In this document: positions 1 through 8,922 of the stretch, piece after piece
How the letters are laid out: the number at the start of each line of letters is the position of its first letter
Numbering within the stretch: position 1 is the stretch's first letter
NCBI GenBank assembly: GCA_964563925.1
Contig: CAZLZD010000015.1
Location: 1 to 64,000, forward strand
Source of the DNA: JAUILA01 sp964563925
GTDB taxonomy: Bacteria; Bacteroidota; Bacteroidia; Cytophagales; Cyclobacteriaceae
DNA length: 64,000 nt
Direction: 5' to 3'
Translations under genes and position numbers: made by a program
The notes under the pieces: model-generated
The model's database searches: none
Seen by the model: only the letters and a program-made list of their open reading frames with translations
What the model was told of the DNA's origin: nothing

Positions 1-180
1 GCTTTTTCCAATCAGAAGGGATTTATTTACTGGGTGATTCTTTTTCTGGATAAAGATCCTATCATGGAAAAGCTTTCCGGTCATCCTGATTATGATGCTA
101 CCATGCGTGCCATATCAGAAAATTTTTGGAAACAACACCGCGAAACAAGGCAAATCCTGGAAGAGGAAGGGGTAATCTGA
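1..180 (+). CDS. C-terminal fragment of an unidentified protein
   Basis: Frame 1 is open from the first base to a TGA at 178-180 and gives 59 residues; the start lies outside the window. The piece is helix-rich with a charged tail (it ends in EEEGVI). Tails of this kind close TPR-containing regulatory proteins of Bacteroidota, but that is only a resemblance. The next gene, an AraC regulator on the same strand, starts about 90 bases downstream with no obvious terminator between. Function cannot be assigned from this fragment. Confidence 0.55.
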   Translation, partial: AFSNQKGFIYWVILFLDKDPIMEKLSGHPDYDATMRAISENFWKQHRETRQILEEEGVI

Positions 181-269
181 TAATTCCTAAATTGTAGTAA
201 GGCTGGACAAACGTGTAGCATTTAATCCTATATTTTATTAATTTGATTATACCACCATCTCTGCCCGCC

Positions 270-1127
270 ATGTTGAACGTATATGATCTTAAAATTGCCC
301 ACCCGGAAATTTTTCAACAATACGCAATCGGGGATAACCTGATCGTGTATTATCGCTGTCCGCAATCCGAACAACTCGTCAGGCTTTATAATAATTATGA
401 AGAGATCCTCTTCACCCTGTCAGGGCGAAAGACCATACATCTTGGCGAAAAGTCATGGCCTCTGTCAGAAGAAGATTCCCTGCTGGTGAGAAAAACGGCC
501 TATGTTCAGGAGATGTTTGAGAATGTGGACTGGGAGGTTCTTGCCTTTCACTTTAATGCCGACTTTGTAAAGAGTATTATCAAGGAGTTTAATACCCTGT
601 TCGAAATTGGCAGGCTACCGGATGTGCCGCGAGATATGGTCCTGCGCATCCATGTAAATGCGCACATACGTACCAGCTTTTACTCCATTCTCCCCTTGTT
701 TGACGAGGGAATCAAATATTCAAAAACACTCATCGAGCGCCGTGTCAGGGACCTGTTGATAAGTATTCTGGCTGAGCCGGAGAATATTGATATCCTGGCT
801 TATTTCTATCATATTTACAGCCAGCATAAGATTCCGATCTGGCATGTGATGGAAAGTAACTTCATGTTTAATTTGCCGATCAGGGAATTTGCAAAACTTT
901 GCCAGCGGAGTGTGTCGTCATTTAAAAACGATTTTCACAATTATTATAACACCTCACCCGGCAAGTGGCTACTCGAAAAAAGGCTTGCCCATGCCAGGCA
1001 GCTTCTTGAATCTTCTGAGAAAAATATAGGCGAGATTGCCTATCAGAGCGGCTTTGAAAATTCCTCCCATTTCAGCCGGGTCTTCAGAAAACAATTCGGT
1101 GTGGCCCCGTCTGCGATTAGAAAATAG
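270..1127 (+). CDS. AraC family transcriptional regulator
   Basis: Predicted DNA-binding regulator of about 285 residues. The last 85 or so residues form an AraC/XylS double helix-turn-helix: a first HTH around IREFAKLCQRSVSSFKNDF and the diagnostic second one with IGEIAYQSGFENSSHFSRVF followed by the F-G-V-A-P-S ending. The N-terminal 200 residues look like a beta-rich ligand-sensing domain without a clear signature. A TTG at 243 would add nine residues, but ATG at 270 is preferred as the first normal start. It is followed on the same strand by a ScyD/ScyE-like lipoprotein gene about 110 bases away, a possible target. The effector is unknown. Confidence 0.85.
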   Translation: MLNVYDLKIAHPEIFQQYAIGDNLIVYYRCPQSEQLVRLYNNYEEILFTLSGRKTIHLGEKSWPLSEEDSLLVRKTAYVQEMFENVDWEVLAFHFNADFVKSIIKEFNTLFEIGRLPDVPRDMVLRIHVNAHIRTSFYSILPLFDEGIKYSKTLIERRVRDLLISILAEPENIDILAYFYHIYSQHKIPIWHVMESNFMFNLPIREFAKLCQRSVSSFKNDFHNYYNTSPGKWLLEKRLAHARQLLESSEKNIGEIAYQSGFENSSHFSRVFRKQFGVAPSAIRK

Positions 1128-1238
1128 CCGGTTGGGCAATACCTTTTCAGCACAATTTTTTGACTTCTCAGAAAAGTCTGTCATTTCAGGGATGGTTAAT
1201 TTCAGGATGAATCATCTTCAACCCTAAATCAACCTGAC

Positions 1239-2315
1239 ATGAAACGCTTATTTCCACTCAAAAGTCGGCAGAACCATCTGATCGCCGGACTTGTCCTTAC
1301 CCTGTTTATCATATGTGCATCCGGCCTGTTATCCTCCTGCTCGGAAGACGAAAGTATGTTGAATATCCCGGAGAATACCCTGCAATCAGACATTTCTTCG
1401 GCCATACCCGGTGATCCCGGGGAGCCTCAGCTGCTGGCATCCGGATTACAAGGTGCACTGGGAAGCACCGTCGGACCGGGCGGTGACCTCTTCGTTGTCG
1501 AGGGTATGGTAGGAAAAATAGCGAGGATTGATGTTAAAACCGGTGCGGTTTCCACCTTTACCGAAGGGCTGCCACCGTGGATCATAGGACTCGGAGGCGT
1601 AACCGATGTGGTTTTTATTGGCAAAACAGCCTACGCGCTGGTCAGCCTGGTCGGACCACAATTCGGAAGTGAGGCAATCAATGGCATCTACCGGATAGAT
1701 GGCCCGGACAGCTATACCATCATAGCTGATCTCGGAGAGTATTCGCTGAATAATCCACCGCAAACCGATTATTTTGTTCAAATGGGTGTCCAGTATGCGA
1801 TTGAAGTTTTCCATGGAGGATTCCTGGTTACTGACGGTCATCACAACCGCTTGCTGCATGTGACACTTGACGGAGAAATCACGGAATTCCGGACCTTCGA
1901 AAACATTGTACCGACCGGACTGGAAATACATGGGAATACTGTTTATATGGCACAAGCCGGACCCGTACCCCATTTACCTGAAAATGGTAAGATCGTGGCA
2001 TTCAGTCCGCAGTCAGATAACCCCACCGAAATAGCCTCCGGAGTACGCCTGGTGGTGGATGTGGAAATGAACCGCGGCCAGACCATGTTTGCCCTCTCAC
2101 AGGGCCTCTGGAATGAACAAGGCGAAGGATCTCCCGCTTATCCGGATACGGGGGCATTGTACCGGATCAATGAGGATGGATCCGTCTCCATGGTGGCCGA
2201 TCAGCTGAACCTTCCCACGTCCCTGGAATTCATTCGTAATAAAGCCTATGTGGTAAATCTCCTGGGTGAAGTATGGACCATAGACAACGTGGAAGGACCT
2301 CCCTACGGATTCTGA
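1239..2315 (+). CDS. ScyD/ScyE family lipoprotein (beta-propeller-like)
   Basis: A 358-residue exported protein. The N-terminus has a basic start, a hydrophobic stretch and a lipobox ending L-S-S-C near residue 34, followed by the acidic S-E-D-E, the kind of sequence that sends Bacteroidota lipoproteins to the cell surface. The rest resembles the ScyD/ScyE family: repeated blade-like units with GLQGALGSTVGPGGDLFV, VTDGHHNRLLHVTLDGEITEF and GALYRINEDGSVSMVAD. The family is named after scytonemin-cluster proteins, but most members outside cyanobacteria have no known function, so no reaction is proposed. A strong bidirectional terminator follows at 2373-2408. Confidence 0.8.
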   Translation: MKRLFPLKSRQNHLIAGLVLTLFIICASGLLSSCSEDESMLNIPENTLQSDISSAIPGDPGEPQLLASGLQGALGSTVGPGGDLFVVEGMVGKIARIDVKTGAVSTFTEGLPPWIIGLGGVTDVVFIGKTAYALVSLVGPQFGSEAINGIYRIDGPDSYTIIADLGEYSLNNPPQTDYFVQMGVQYAIEVFHGGFLVTDGHHNRLLHVTLDGEITEFRTFENIVPTGLEIHGNTVYMAQAGPVPHLPENGKIVAFSPQSDNPTEIASGVRLVVDVEMNRGQTMFALSQGLWNEQGEGSPAYPDTGALYRINEDGSVSMVADQLNLPTSLEFIRNKAYVVNLLGEVWTIDNVEGPPYGF

Positions 2316-2372
2316 AACTATTCATTTGCCGGACGCTGGCCTGGCAAGATAAAGACTAGGTTTATAAAGTGT

Positions 2373-2408
2373 AAAAAGCCCTGCCGGGATTCCCCGGGGG
2401 GCTTTTTT
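2373..2408. terminator. Bidirectional intrinsic terminator
   Basis: AAAAAGCCC and GGGCTTTTTT flank a second inner pairing (CCGGGGA-type arms), giving a GC-rich hairpin with A/T tracts on both sides. It sits between the convergent ScyD-like gene and the DUF6232-like gene and can end transcription from either side. Confidence 0.85.
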
Positions 2409-2435
2409 ATAACGGTGACAGTAAGGGAATTTATC

Positions 2436-2936
2436 CTAATGGACAACGGGCGTAATGCGGTCATGGGATTGTGAGGTAGTCCGCGAAGGTGCCTTATGAT
2501 CACGGTAGGCAGACTGCAGCAGGTTTACCAGATGTCGCGCATATTCCTTCTTTTTGCTCTTGACAGGTTGACGCATGCCCTCTGCCGTCCGGATTCCCAC
2601 CGCATAACGGTCTCTGGTCATAACAAACACCACAATGGACAGTAGGACAAATACAATCCCGGTAACCAGGGCAACTGTATTTGTATCCACTACGTATACT
2701 GAATCGGTAAACGTAAGCGTCTGATTGGCCAGCATCTCATAAGCCCCTGCCAGCATCCCGGCCACGCCCAGAAGAAAAAGCAGAATCACGGGCCAGGTGG
2801 CTGCCGGTCTTCGGATCAGCCTGACATCCGTAATCCCTTCGATAAGATAGGTCTGATCTTTAGTATAGAAGTTACGGTCTGTGATTTTAATCCCATGCCC
2901 GTCAGTATATATTATTTCTTCTTGATGTGAAGTCAT
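2436..2936 (-). CDS. DUF6232-like two-helix membrane protein
   Basis: Predicted 166-residue inner-membrane protein. The ATG at 2934-2936 is chosen because it is preceded by a good ribosome site (AGGAAA) and starts the recognisable domain; in-frame codons further upstream would add 29 unconvincing residues. The N-terminal beta-rich segment with IYTDGHGIKITDRNFYTKD and ITDVRLIRRP is typical of the DUF6232 family, followed by two hydrophobic helices at about 49-68 and 87-105 and a basic cytoplasmic tail. The function of the family is unknown. It is divergent from the secreted protein gene at 3228 and convergent with the ScyD-like gene. Confidence 0.75.
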   Translation of the reverse strand: MTSHQEEIIYTDGHGIKITDRNFYTKDQTYLIEGITDVRLIRRPAATWPVILLFLLGVAGMLAGAYEMLANQTLTFTDSVYVVDTNTVALVTGIVFVLLSIVVFVMTRDRYAVGIRTAEGMRQPVKSKKKEYARHLVNLLQSAYRDHKAPSRTTSQSHDRITPVVH

Positions 2937-3170
2937 GATATTTCCTGTTTGATTGTAATAGTTACCTGACCAAATCTGAGTCCAGTTTACCAACAGCTCA
3001 ATTCGGCCGATACAGGGGTACAACTGCGCATTATTTTCCCCGGAACTGTACCGTTCGGTGGACTAACCGGATAGGTATTTATACTTCAAATTAATTACCA
3101 AAGGCAATGAATCAATGTGTTTAGCGGCGCCAGGTGGTTGTGCCATAAAAATATATCAGTCACTTGCATT

Positions 3171-3195
3171 TTTCCGCATCTGAAGTATGCGGAAA
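3171..3195. promoter_or_regulatory. Perfect 9-bp inverted repeat upstream of a secreted protein gene
   Basis: TTTCCGCAT and ATGCGGAAA pair perfectly around a 7-base loop (3180-3186). It ends 32 bases before the ATG at 3228. There is no following T run, so it is more likely an operator or a leader hairpin than a terminator. Confidence 0.5.
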
Positions 3196-3227
3196 CTCAC
3201 TATGTTGCATGTATAAATCAATTTCTT

Positions 3228-4037
3228 ATGCGAAGCCTGCTCATTGCCCTGATCCTGTGCACCTTCAGCGTTGCCCGGTCGCAGCAGAAGGACATAATTA
3301 TTCCACCCGAACTGGACAGTCACTCTGAAATGCTCAAGGTAAAAATGGGCGCGGCCTGGTTTGGTAAAATCTATAATTTCCAATTTGGGGAATATGCCAT
3401 TATCTCCAGCAAGAACGGCGTCACTAAAATCAAGGGCCACTCCAATTTCCTTGAAACTAAAAGCGAAGAAGTTACAGAGCGTGCATTCTCCTTCGTAATG
3501 CGCGGGGAGTCAACGGTGGAGGCCACCGTTAATGCCGGAATTACGATGAACTCGGAATCAATTGGCTCCCTGAATCTCTTTTCGTTTGATTCCGACGAAG
3601 GACTTCGGTTTGGTACAGCAAATCCCGGCTCGGAGTCATTTACAATACGTGATATCCTGTCTGCATTCATTACCTTATCCAATGATACCTCCACGGTCTG
3701 GTCATTCCTTTTAAAATCAGAATGGGATATGACAAATGGGTATAACGATGAAATGCTTTTGACCAACGGGCAACGCCAGATCCTGGTATCCCCTGTCACC
3801 TCCAACGACAACGGAACAGACAAGCGACAATACCCTGCCCTGGGGTTTGTTTTCCGGGAGAATGATAAGCCCCTGTCCGCAGTGCAGCATTTTGGCGGTG
3901 GGTTACTCGGTCAGAACAAAAGCAGGATCTGGATTCATGACGAAGCCGGGCCCGACCTCTCCCTGGTGCTTGCTGCGGCCATGACCACCATCCTGGAATA
4001 CAAAGCGGAGACGGCCTACCCGGATGAATCGGAATAA
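3228..4037 (+). CDS. Secreted protein of unknown function
   Basis: A 269-residue protein starting MRSLLIALILCTFSVARSQQ, a clear signal peptide with a likely cleavage after A-R-S or at the SQQ junction. The ATG at 3228 is chosen over longer in-frame starts because it begins this signal peptide. The mature part has two halves: a beta-rich segment up to about residue 150 and a second segment with an IWIHDEAGPDLSLVLAAAMT stretch near the end. Neither half is recognised as a known domain. A perfect inverted repeat lies just upstream, and the following cyclase gene begins 86 bases after the stop, so co-transcription is possible. Confidence 0.65.
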   Translation: MRSLLIALILCTFSVARSQQKDIIIPPELDSHSEMLKVKMGAAWFGKIYNFQFGEYAIISSKNGVTKIKGHSNFLETKSEEVTERAFSFVMRGESTVEATVNAGITMNSESIGSLNLFSFDSDEGLRFGTANPGSESFTIRDILSAFITLSNDTSTVWSFLLKSEWDMTNGYNDEMLLTNGQRQILVSPVTSNDNGTDKRQYPALGFVFRENDKPLSAVQHFGGGLLGQNKSRIWIHDEAGPDLSLVLAAAMTTILEYKAETAYPDESE

Positions 4038-4123
4038 GTGACAGGAACTACACTATTCAGCGGTAGCAGGTCCGTGTCAAATTATTTATTAACTTGTCCG
4101 GGCACACACCTAACATTGCCGCC

Positions 4124-4939
4124 ATGTCACCTTTCTTCAGAATGCTTTTACTGGGCCTTGCAGTTGCAGGATGCAGCCGGAATCCGGATACTTCCCGCGA
4201 AGCTGCAGTGGCGACGCACTGGTCCGCAGGAACACTGGTCGATCTGACCCATTCCTTCGATTCGGCCACTATCTACTGGCCGACCGAGGAGGGTTTCATT
4301 TTGCAAAAAACTTTTGAAGGTGAAACGGAGAATGGTTTTTTCTATGAGGCAAATTCATTTTGTTCCGCGGAGCACGGGGGCACCCACCTTGACGCACCGG
4401 TGCATTTTGCCCGCGGAAAGCAAAGCGTAGAAGAAATCCCGCTGGAAAACCTGATCGGGCCTGGTATCCTGATCGACATCAGTGCCCAGTGCGAGGGAAA
4501 TCCTGACTACCAGGTCCTCCCTTCCGATATCGAGGCCTGGGAAAAGACGAACGGGAAAATTGCCGAAGGATCCCTGGTCCTCTTTCACACCGGGTACAGC
4601 TCCCGCTGGCCGGACCGGCAAGCCTATCTTGGCACGACCGCCCGGGGACCGGAGGCAGTGGCAGAACTGCACTTCCCCGGCATCCATCCGGATGCGGCCC
4701 GCTGGCTGGTGAAGAACAGGATTGTGGCCGCTGTGGGAATAGATACACCAAGCATTGATTACGGACAGTCTTCAGATTTCATGGCCCACAGGATCCTGTA
4801 CGGAGAAAACATCCCGGGGTTTGAGAACGTGGCCAACCTTGATAAACTGCCCGCCACAGGTTTCACGCTCATCGCACTGCCTATGAAAATCCGGAGTGGA
4901 AGCGGGGGCCCTTTACGAATTGTGGCGGTCATTCCCTAG
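4124..4939 (+). CDS. Cyclase family lipoprotein (kynurenine formamidase-like fold)
   Basis: A 271-residue putative metal-dependent hydrolase of the cyclase family (PF04199 type, which includes kynurenine formamidase and isatin hydrolase). The metal-binding motif is visible as EHGGTHLDAPVHFARG, with VDLTHSFDSATIYWPTE near the mature N-terminus and VGIDTPSIDYGQS later, both typical. The ATG at 4124 gives a lipoprotein signal ending V-A-G-C, which places the enzyme in the cell envelope; the ATG at 4094 would bury that signal. The substrate cannot be read from the sequence. Most family members hydrolyse cyclic or amide bonds. Confidence 0.85.
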   Translation: MSPFFRMLLLGLAVAGCSRNPDTSREAAVATHWSAGTLVDLTHSFDSATIYWPTEEGFILQKTFEGETENGFFYEANSFCSAEHGGTHLDAPVHFARGKQSVEEIPLENLIGPGILIDISAQCEGNPDYQVLPSDIEAWEKTNGKIAEGSLVLFHTGYSSRWPDRQAYLGTTARGPEAVAELHFPGIHPDAARWLVKNRIVAAVGIDTPSIDYGQSSDFMAHRILYGENIPGFENVANLDKLPATGFTLIALPMKIRSGSGGPLRIVAVIP

Positions 4940-5041
4940 AACTTTGGATCCCCATTCGATCCAGGAGGATTCGATGCCTTAGCTTCAAAATCCAACCAGA
5001 ATACCACGAATCGACATAATTTTCGTCTACCTTTAACCCTG

Positions 5042-5956
5042 ATGAATTATCACAGGATCATTCAGGACATCTACCGCGAGGCACAAGCCTTTCAGGGTGA
5101 AGGAGAAGTGGCCTCCTATATCCCCGAACTGGCCAAAGTTACTCCTGACCAGTTTGGCATCTATCTCAAGTGCCTTGGAGGGGATGATTTTGAAATTGGG
5201 GACAGCCGGACCAAGTTTTCCATTCAGTCCATCTCCAAAGTCTTTGCCACCACCATGGCCTATGACCTGTTGGGTGAATCTTTGTGGGAACAGGTTGGCG
5301 TGGAGCCTTCTGGGGATCCATTCAATTCTATCATGCAGCTTGAGTACGAGGATGGAAAACCGCGCAACCCGATGATCAATGCCGGTGCCTTTGTGGTGTC
5401 TGACATTCTTCTGACCCACCTGGAGGATCCAAAGAGGGATATTCTTCAGTTTGTACGTATTCTTGCGGGAGAACATGACATTGAGCCCAGTCAGACGGTT
5501 ATTGATTCAGAGAAGGCTACAGGTTTCCGGAATGCTTCACTGGCCAATTTCATCAAATCCTTTGGCCGGATCAGGAATGATATCGATGAATTACTCGACT
5601 TCTATTATTTTCAGTGTGCCATTGAAATGACCTGCAGGCAGCTGGCTCACGCCTTTCAGATCTTTGCAAATCACGGAAAGCTTCCCGGATCCGACGAACA
5701 GTTTCTTACCGCCAGCCAGATAAAACGTATGAATGCCCTGATGCAGTCCTGTGGCTTCTATGACGAATCGGGTGACTACACCTTCAAAGTGGGCATTCCT
5801 GGAAAATCCGGCGTGGGAGGAGGCATCGCGGCCTTGTTCCCCGGTGAATACAGTGTGGCAGTCTGGAGCCCGCGTCTTAATCCAAAAGGAAATTCGGTCA
5901 GGGGAATAAAGGCCCTCGAACTGCTTACGACCAAAACCGGGTTGTCTATTTTTTAG
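5042..5956 (+). CDS. glsA: Glutaminase A
   Basis: Converts glutamine to glutamate and ammonia in the cytoplasm. The 304 residues match the usual length of bacterial glutaminases of the serine beta-lactamase-like fold. Family landmarks are the catalytic S-x-x-K within FSIQSISKVF, the substrate region NPMINAGAF, and the C-terminal GIPGKSGVGGGIAALFPG. It appears to be a single-gene unit: about 100 bases separate it from the cyclase gene upstream and 460 from the kinase downstream. No signal peptide is present. Confidence 0.93.
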   Translation: MNYHRIIQDIYREAQAFQGEGEVASYIPELAKVTPDQFGIYLKCLGGDDFEIGDSRTKFSIQSISKVFATTMAYDLLGESLWEQVGVEPSGDPFNSIMQLEYEDGKPRNPMINAGAFVVSDILLTHLEDPKRDILQFVRILAGEHDIEPSQTVIDSEKATGFRNASLANFIKSFGRIRNDIDELLDFYYFQCAIEMTCRQLAHAFQIFANHGKLPGSDEQFLTASQIKRMNALMQSCGFYDESGDYTFKVGIPGKSGVGGGIAALFPGEYSVAVWSPRLNPKGNSVRGIKALELLTTKTGLSIF

Positions 5957-6417
5957 TCCGGCCGACTGATAAATCCCTGTTCCGCATGATTATTTGAATG
6001 AGTCACCTGCCCGTGCGTAGAATTACGTACACATTTTTCATATACCCTTGGCCAGTATGAATCTGCCTCAACCACGTCATTTTAAACATTAACCTGGTTA
6101 GGTGTTATTAATATGATTGGTACAGATATTGAAGCATTAGGTCGGAATGCCGGTCTTACGATGTCCGGCATGACTACACATACTTCACAAACAGTTCAGA
6201 AAATGACATGTATATTATAAAGATCTGTTAAGATTTTAGGAGGGGTACCGTACGATAAATAAATTGAAAACCCCTGGCATCAGATGAGTTTAGTAATGAC
6301 TAAATTATATATTATACCCTTAATTAATTTGGGGAAATCAGCCCATTGTGTACATATTGGATTATGTAAAGAGCCCGCGTCACTTTCGAGTCCATATGAA
6401 AGAATAAACCTGCTTAC
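5957..6417. other. Long intergenic region with a hairpin
   Basis: 461 bases between glsA and a sensor kinase without a convincing gene. At 6147-6171 ATGCCGG and CCGGCAT pair around an 11-base loop. At 6240-6276 AGGGGT and ACCCCT could pair over a long AT-rich loop. A 35-codon reading frame at 6113-6220 covers the first hairpin and has no recognisable ribosome site. The region could hold a small RNA or a long leader of the kinase gene, but nothing here is diagnostic. Confidence 0.4.
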
Positions 6418-7962
6418 ATGAAATTACGGGAAAATAACAAGGTTGGCGCCTGGATAATTTTCGCTTTTAGTATTCTCATCCTGGGCGGGTGGATTTTTGA
6501 TATTACCCTGCTGAAAAGCGGATTACCTGAGTGGCCTACCTCCAAGTTTAATACAGGACTTTGTTTCCTGTTTCTTTCAGGGGCTCTCCTGTTGATAGAC
6601 CGCCCTGGAAGGGTTTGGAACTGGTCGGGATCCGTCCTGCTCTTTATCAATCTGGCTATAACCTCACTGACTTTAATAGAATACGGAACGGGTATCGATT
6701 ATGGAATTGATCAAATTTTTGTACGAGACACTGTTCGGGAGACTACCGGCAACTATTATCCCGGAAGGATGGCCGGTGGCACAGCCCTCTGCTTTCTTTT
6801 ACTGTCCCAGGGACTTCTTATGTACAGAACCTTGTCGAGATCTATCCAGCAAACAGGCCAGTATTTGGTGATTATCGCCCTGAATTTATCAATGATATCA
6901 GTCTTCAGTTACATATTTAATGTACCGATACTCGACCGAATCCCCTTCTATCAGACCATGTCAATCTATACCTCCTCCGGGTTCCTGGTGCTGTCCATGA
7001 TTATACTATATACAAGGCCCCGCCTGGGCATCATGCGTATTGTTACGGAAAAGGAACTGGGAGGACTGATGATCAGAAATCTCCTTCCCACGTTTTTGAT
7101 CGGACTTCTGTGCCTTGGCATTGTTCTTATCACCTTACAACGGGCTCACCTGCTGGAAGGCGAATTTGGAATCGCCCTTTTCTCGGTGACCAACTGGGTA
7201 TTCTTCGGGGCAGTCATCTTTATGCTGTCCAGGCACCTGAGCATACTTTCCAGAAAAAAAACCGTGTATGCAACCGAAGTAAATAACCTGAATAAAAGAT
7301 TAAGCAGCTACATTGACGAACTGGAGGAAAAAAATGATCTCCTGGGAGTTACACTGGAAGAAAAAAACCTCCTGATGCGCGAGGTGCATCACCGCGTAAA
7401 AAACAACTTTCAGAAAATTATCGCCATAATGGACATGTCCAAGTTGAAGGCGAAAGACGACGAACAGAGAAACCTGTTTCTCGACATTGAAAACCGCATA
7501 TTTTCAATGTCCATCATCCATACGCTCCTGTACCAGGAAGAAAACCTGGTTCAGTTATCCTGTGACAAGCTGGTAAAAGAATTGTTCTCGCATCTCAAGA
7601 AAATTTATTCCCGTAAAAACGTCATCCCCGAAATTGATTGCCGCGGATTGAAAATGAATTATGCCACCGCACTCCCCTTTAGCAGCCTCCTCAATGAAAT
7701 AATGACCAATTCGTTGAAACATGGCCAGAAAGATGACAACCAGATGACCATACAGATCCACCTTGAAAAGGAGAACGATGAATATCTGCTGACCATCGGA
7801 GATAACGGCAAGGGAATGAACACCGAAGACACGGACGACAACACCCTGGGCAAGGTTCTTATTGACGGTCTTGTTCAACAACTCCGTGGTACCATCGAAA
7901 AGGACAATACCCGGCCCGGGACCCACTTCCGCATTCAGTTTTACGACATTCCCATGATTTAA
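6418..7962 (+). CDS. Membrane sensor histidine kinase, HisKA_2 type
   Basis: A 514-residue orphan sensor kinase. Residues 1-275 contain about eight hydrophobic helices with no recognised ligand domain, so the signal is probably sensed in the membrane. A coiled-coil linker (LNKRLSSYIDELEEKNDLL) leads to the HisKA_2 phosphoacceptor region EVHHRVKNNFQKI, where the histidine is expected to be phosphorylated. The HATPase domain follows with N-box LNEIMTNSLKHG and G-box DNGKGMN. No response regulator gene is adjacent, which is common for this class. The regulated process is unknown. Confidence 0.88.
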   Translation: MKLRENNKVGAWIIFAFSILILGGWIFDITLLKSGLPEWPTSKFNTGLCFLFLSGALLLIDRPGRVWNWSGSVLLFINLAITSLTLIEYGTGIDYGIDQIFVRDTVRETTGNYYPGRMAGGTALCFLLLSQGLLMYRTLSRSIQQTGQYLVIIALNLSMISVFSYIFNVPILDRIPFYQTMSIYTSSGFLVLSMIILYTRPRLGIMRIVTEKELGGLMIRNLLPTFLIGLLCLGIVLITLQRAHLLEGEFGIALFSVTNWVFFGAVIFMLSRHLSILSRKKTVYATEVNNLNKRLSSYIDELEEKNDLLGVTLEEKNLLMREVHHRVKNNFQKIIAIMDMSKLKAKDDEQRNLFLDIENRIFSMSIIHTLLYQEENLVQLSCDKLVKELFSHLKKIYSRKNVIPEIDCRGLKMNYATALPFSSLLNEIMTNSLKHGQKDDNQMTIQIHLEKENDEYLLTIGDNGKGMNTEDTDDNTLGKVLIDGLVQQLRGTIEKDNTRPGTHFRIQFYDIPMI

Positions 7963-7972
7963 TTCTTTTTTT

Positions 7973-8023
7973 ATGTAACCAAATAGTTTCTTATCCGTTA
8001 TATAAGTAACTATTCAGTTACAT
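7973..8023. promoter_or_regulatory. 51-bp double dyad, probable ArsR operator
   Basis: The outer arms ATGTAAC (7973) and GTTACAT (8017) pair, and 19 of the outermost 22 positions of the whole block match their mirror position. Inside it are two smaller dyads, at 7975-7990 and 8006-8021, whose starts are 31 bases apart, about three helical turns. It ends two bases before the ATG of the ArsR-family gene, so binding there would block expression. The architecture fits autorepression. Confidence 0.65.
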
Positions 8024-8025
8024 AT

Positions 8026-8352
8026 ATGAAAGAAAGAAGAGATCCTTTTCAGGCAATCGCCGATCCTACCCGGCGCGACATCATTGAATTATTATCCCAG
8101 GAGGCACTGACCGTTAACCAGGTGGCAAGTCACTTTGACATCAGCCGGCCGGCTATATCAAGGCATCTCCGTATTCTGGAGGAATGCGGAGTTATATCCT
8201 ATCTCCAGGTGGGACGTGCCCGGTATTGCCAGGCCGAACTTGCCGCCTTACAGGAGGTTTCCGACTGGATAATACAATATCAGAATTTCTGGGATCAACG
8301 GCTCAACAAGCTGGAATCCTTACTCAAGGAAGAAGACCAAAAGAAAAACTAA
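8026..8352 (+). CDS. ArsR family winged-helix regulator
   Basis: A 108-residue repressor-type protein with the ArsR winged helix: DPTRRDIIELLSQEALTVNQ, then the recognition helix ISRPAISRHLRILEECGVI. It lacks the paired cysteines of metal sensors, and belongs instead to the subgroup found in operons with SRPBCC proteins. It is followed after 12 bases by just such a gene, so the two form an operon. A 51-base dyad operator sits immediately upstream of its start, indicating autoregulation. The ligand, if any, may be bound or processed by the SRPBCC partner. Confidence 0.9.
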   Translation: MKERRDPFQAIADPTRRDIIELLSQEALTVNQVASHFDISRPAISRHLRILEECGVISYLQVGRARYCQAELAALQEVSDWIIQYQNFWDQRLNKLESLLKEEDQKKN

Positions 8353-8364
8353 ACCAACAAACCC

Positions 8365-8892
8365 ATGAATGATTACGGTAAACTCATCGCCCCTGACACG
8401 TTGTATTTTGAAAGGCTCCTGCCTGGTCCCGCAGAACGAATCTGGAAGTACCTCACAAAACCCGAACTTCGGGGTAAGTGGTTTGCCTCAGGACCAATGA
8501 ACCTGGAAGAAAATGGAAAGATTGAATTTCACTTTAATCATCCTTCCCTGTCCGATCAACCAGACCCGGCTCCTGAGAAATACAAAGAGCACGATCAGCC
8601 TTCCAAATCAGTGGCTACGGTCCTGAAGGTTGAACCTCCGCGCCTCCTGTCCTTTTTATGGGATGAAGGTGAAATAATCATTACCCTGACGGACAAAGAC
8701 GATGACAACGTTTTGCTGACACTGACACACAAGCGCCTTGCTTCTGAAAAGGATATTCGTGTGGGAATAATGGCAGGCTGGCATACCCATTTGAATATTC
8801 TCCGTGATTTACTTAATGGTATTGCCTGCCAGGGTTTCTGGCAAACTCATATGCGCCTTGAAAACGAGTATGGGGAAAAAGTGGGTGTATAA
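8365..8892 (+). CDS. SRPBCC / AHSA1-domain protein
   Basis: A 175-residue cytoplasmic protein of the START-like SRPBCC superfamily, AHSA1 branch. Typical features are the opening FERLLPGPAERIWKYLTKPELRGKWF, the strand RLLSFLWDEGEIIITL and the C-terminal MAGWHTHLNILRDLL. Such proteins hold a hydrophobic ligand in a deep cavity. It lies 12 bases behind the ArsR regulator in a two-gene operon. The physiological ligand or reaction is not known. Confidence 0.87.
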   Translation: MNDYGKLIAPDTLYFERLLPGPAERIWKYLTKPELRGKWFASGPMNLEENGKIEFHFNHPSLSDQPDPAPEKYKEHDQPSKSVATVLKVEPPRLLSFLWDEGEIIITLTDKDDDNVLLTLTHKRLASEKDIRVGIMAGWHTHLNILRDLLNGIACQGFWQTHMRLENEYGEKVGV

Positions 8893-8922
8893 CTCCGGGA
8901 AAGCACGGGATCCCAATCCCTC

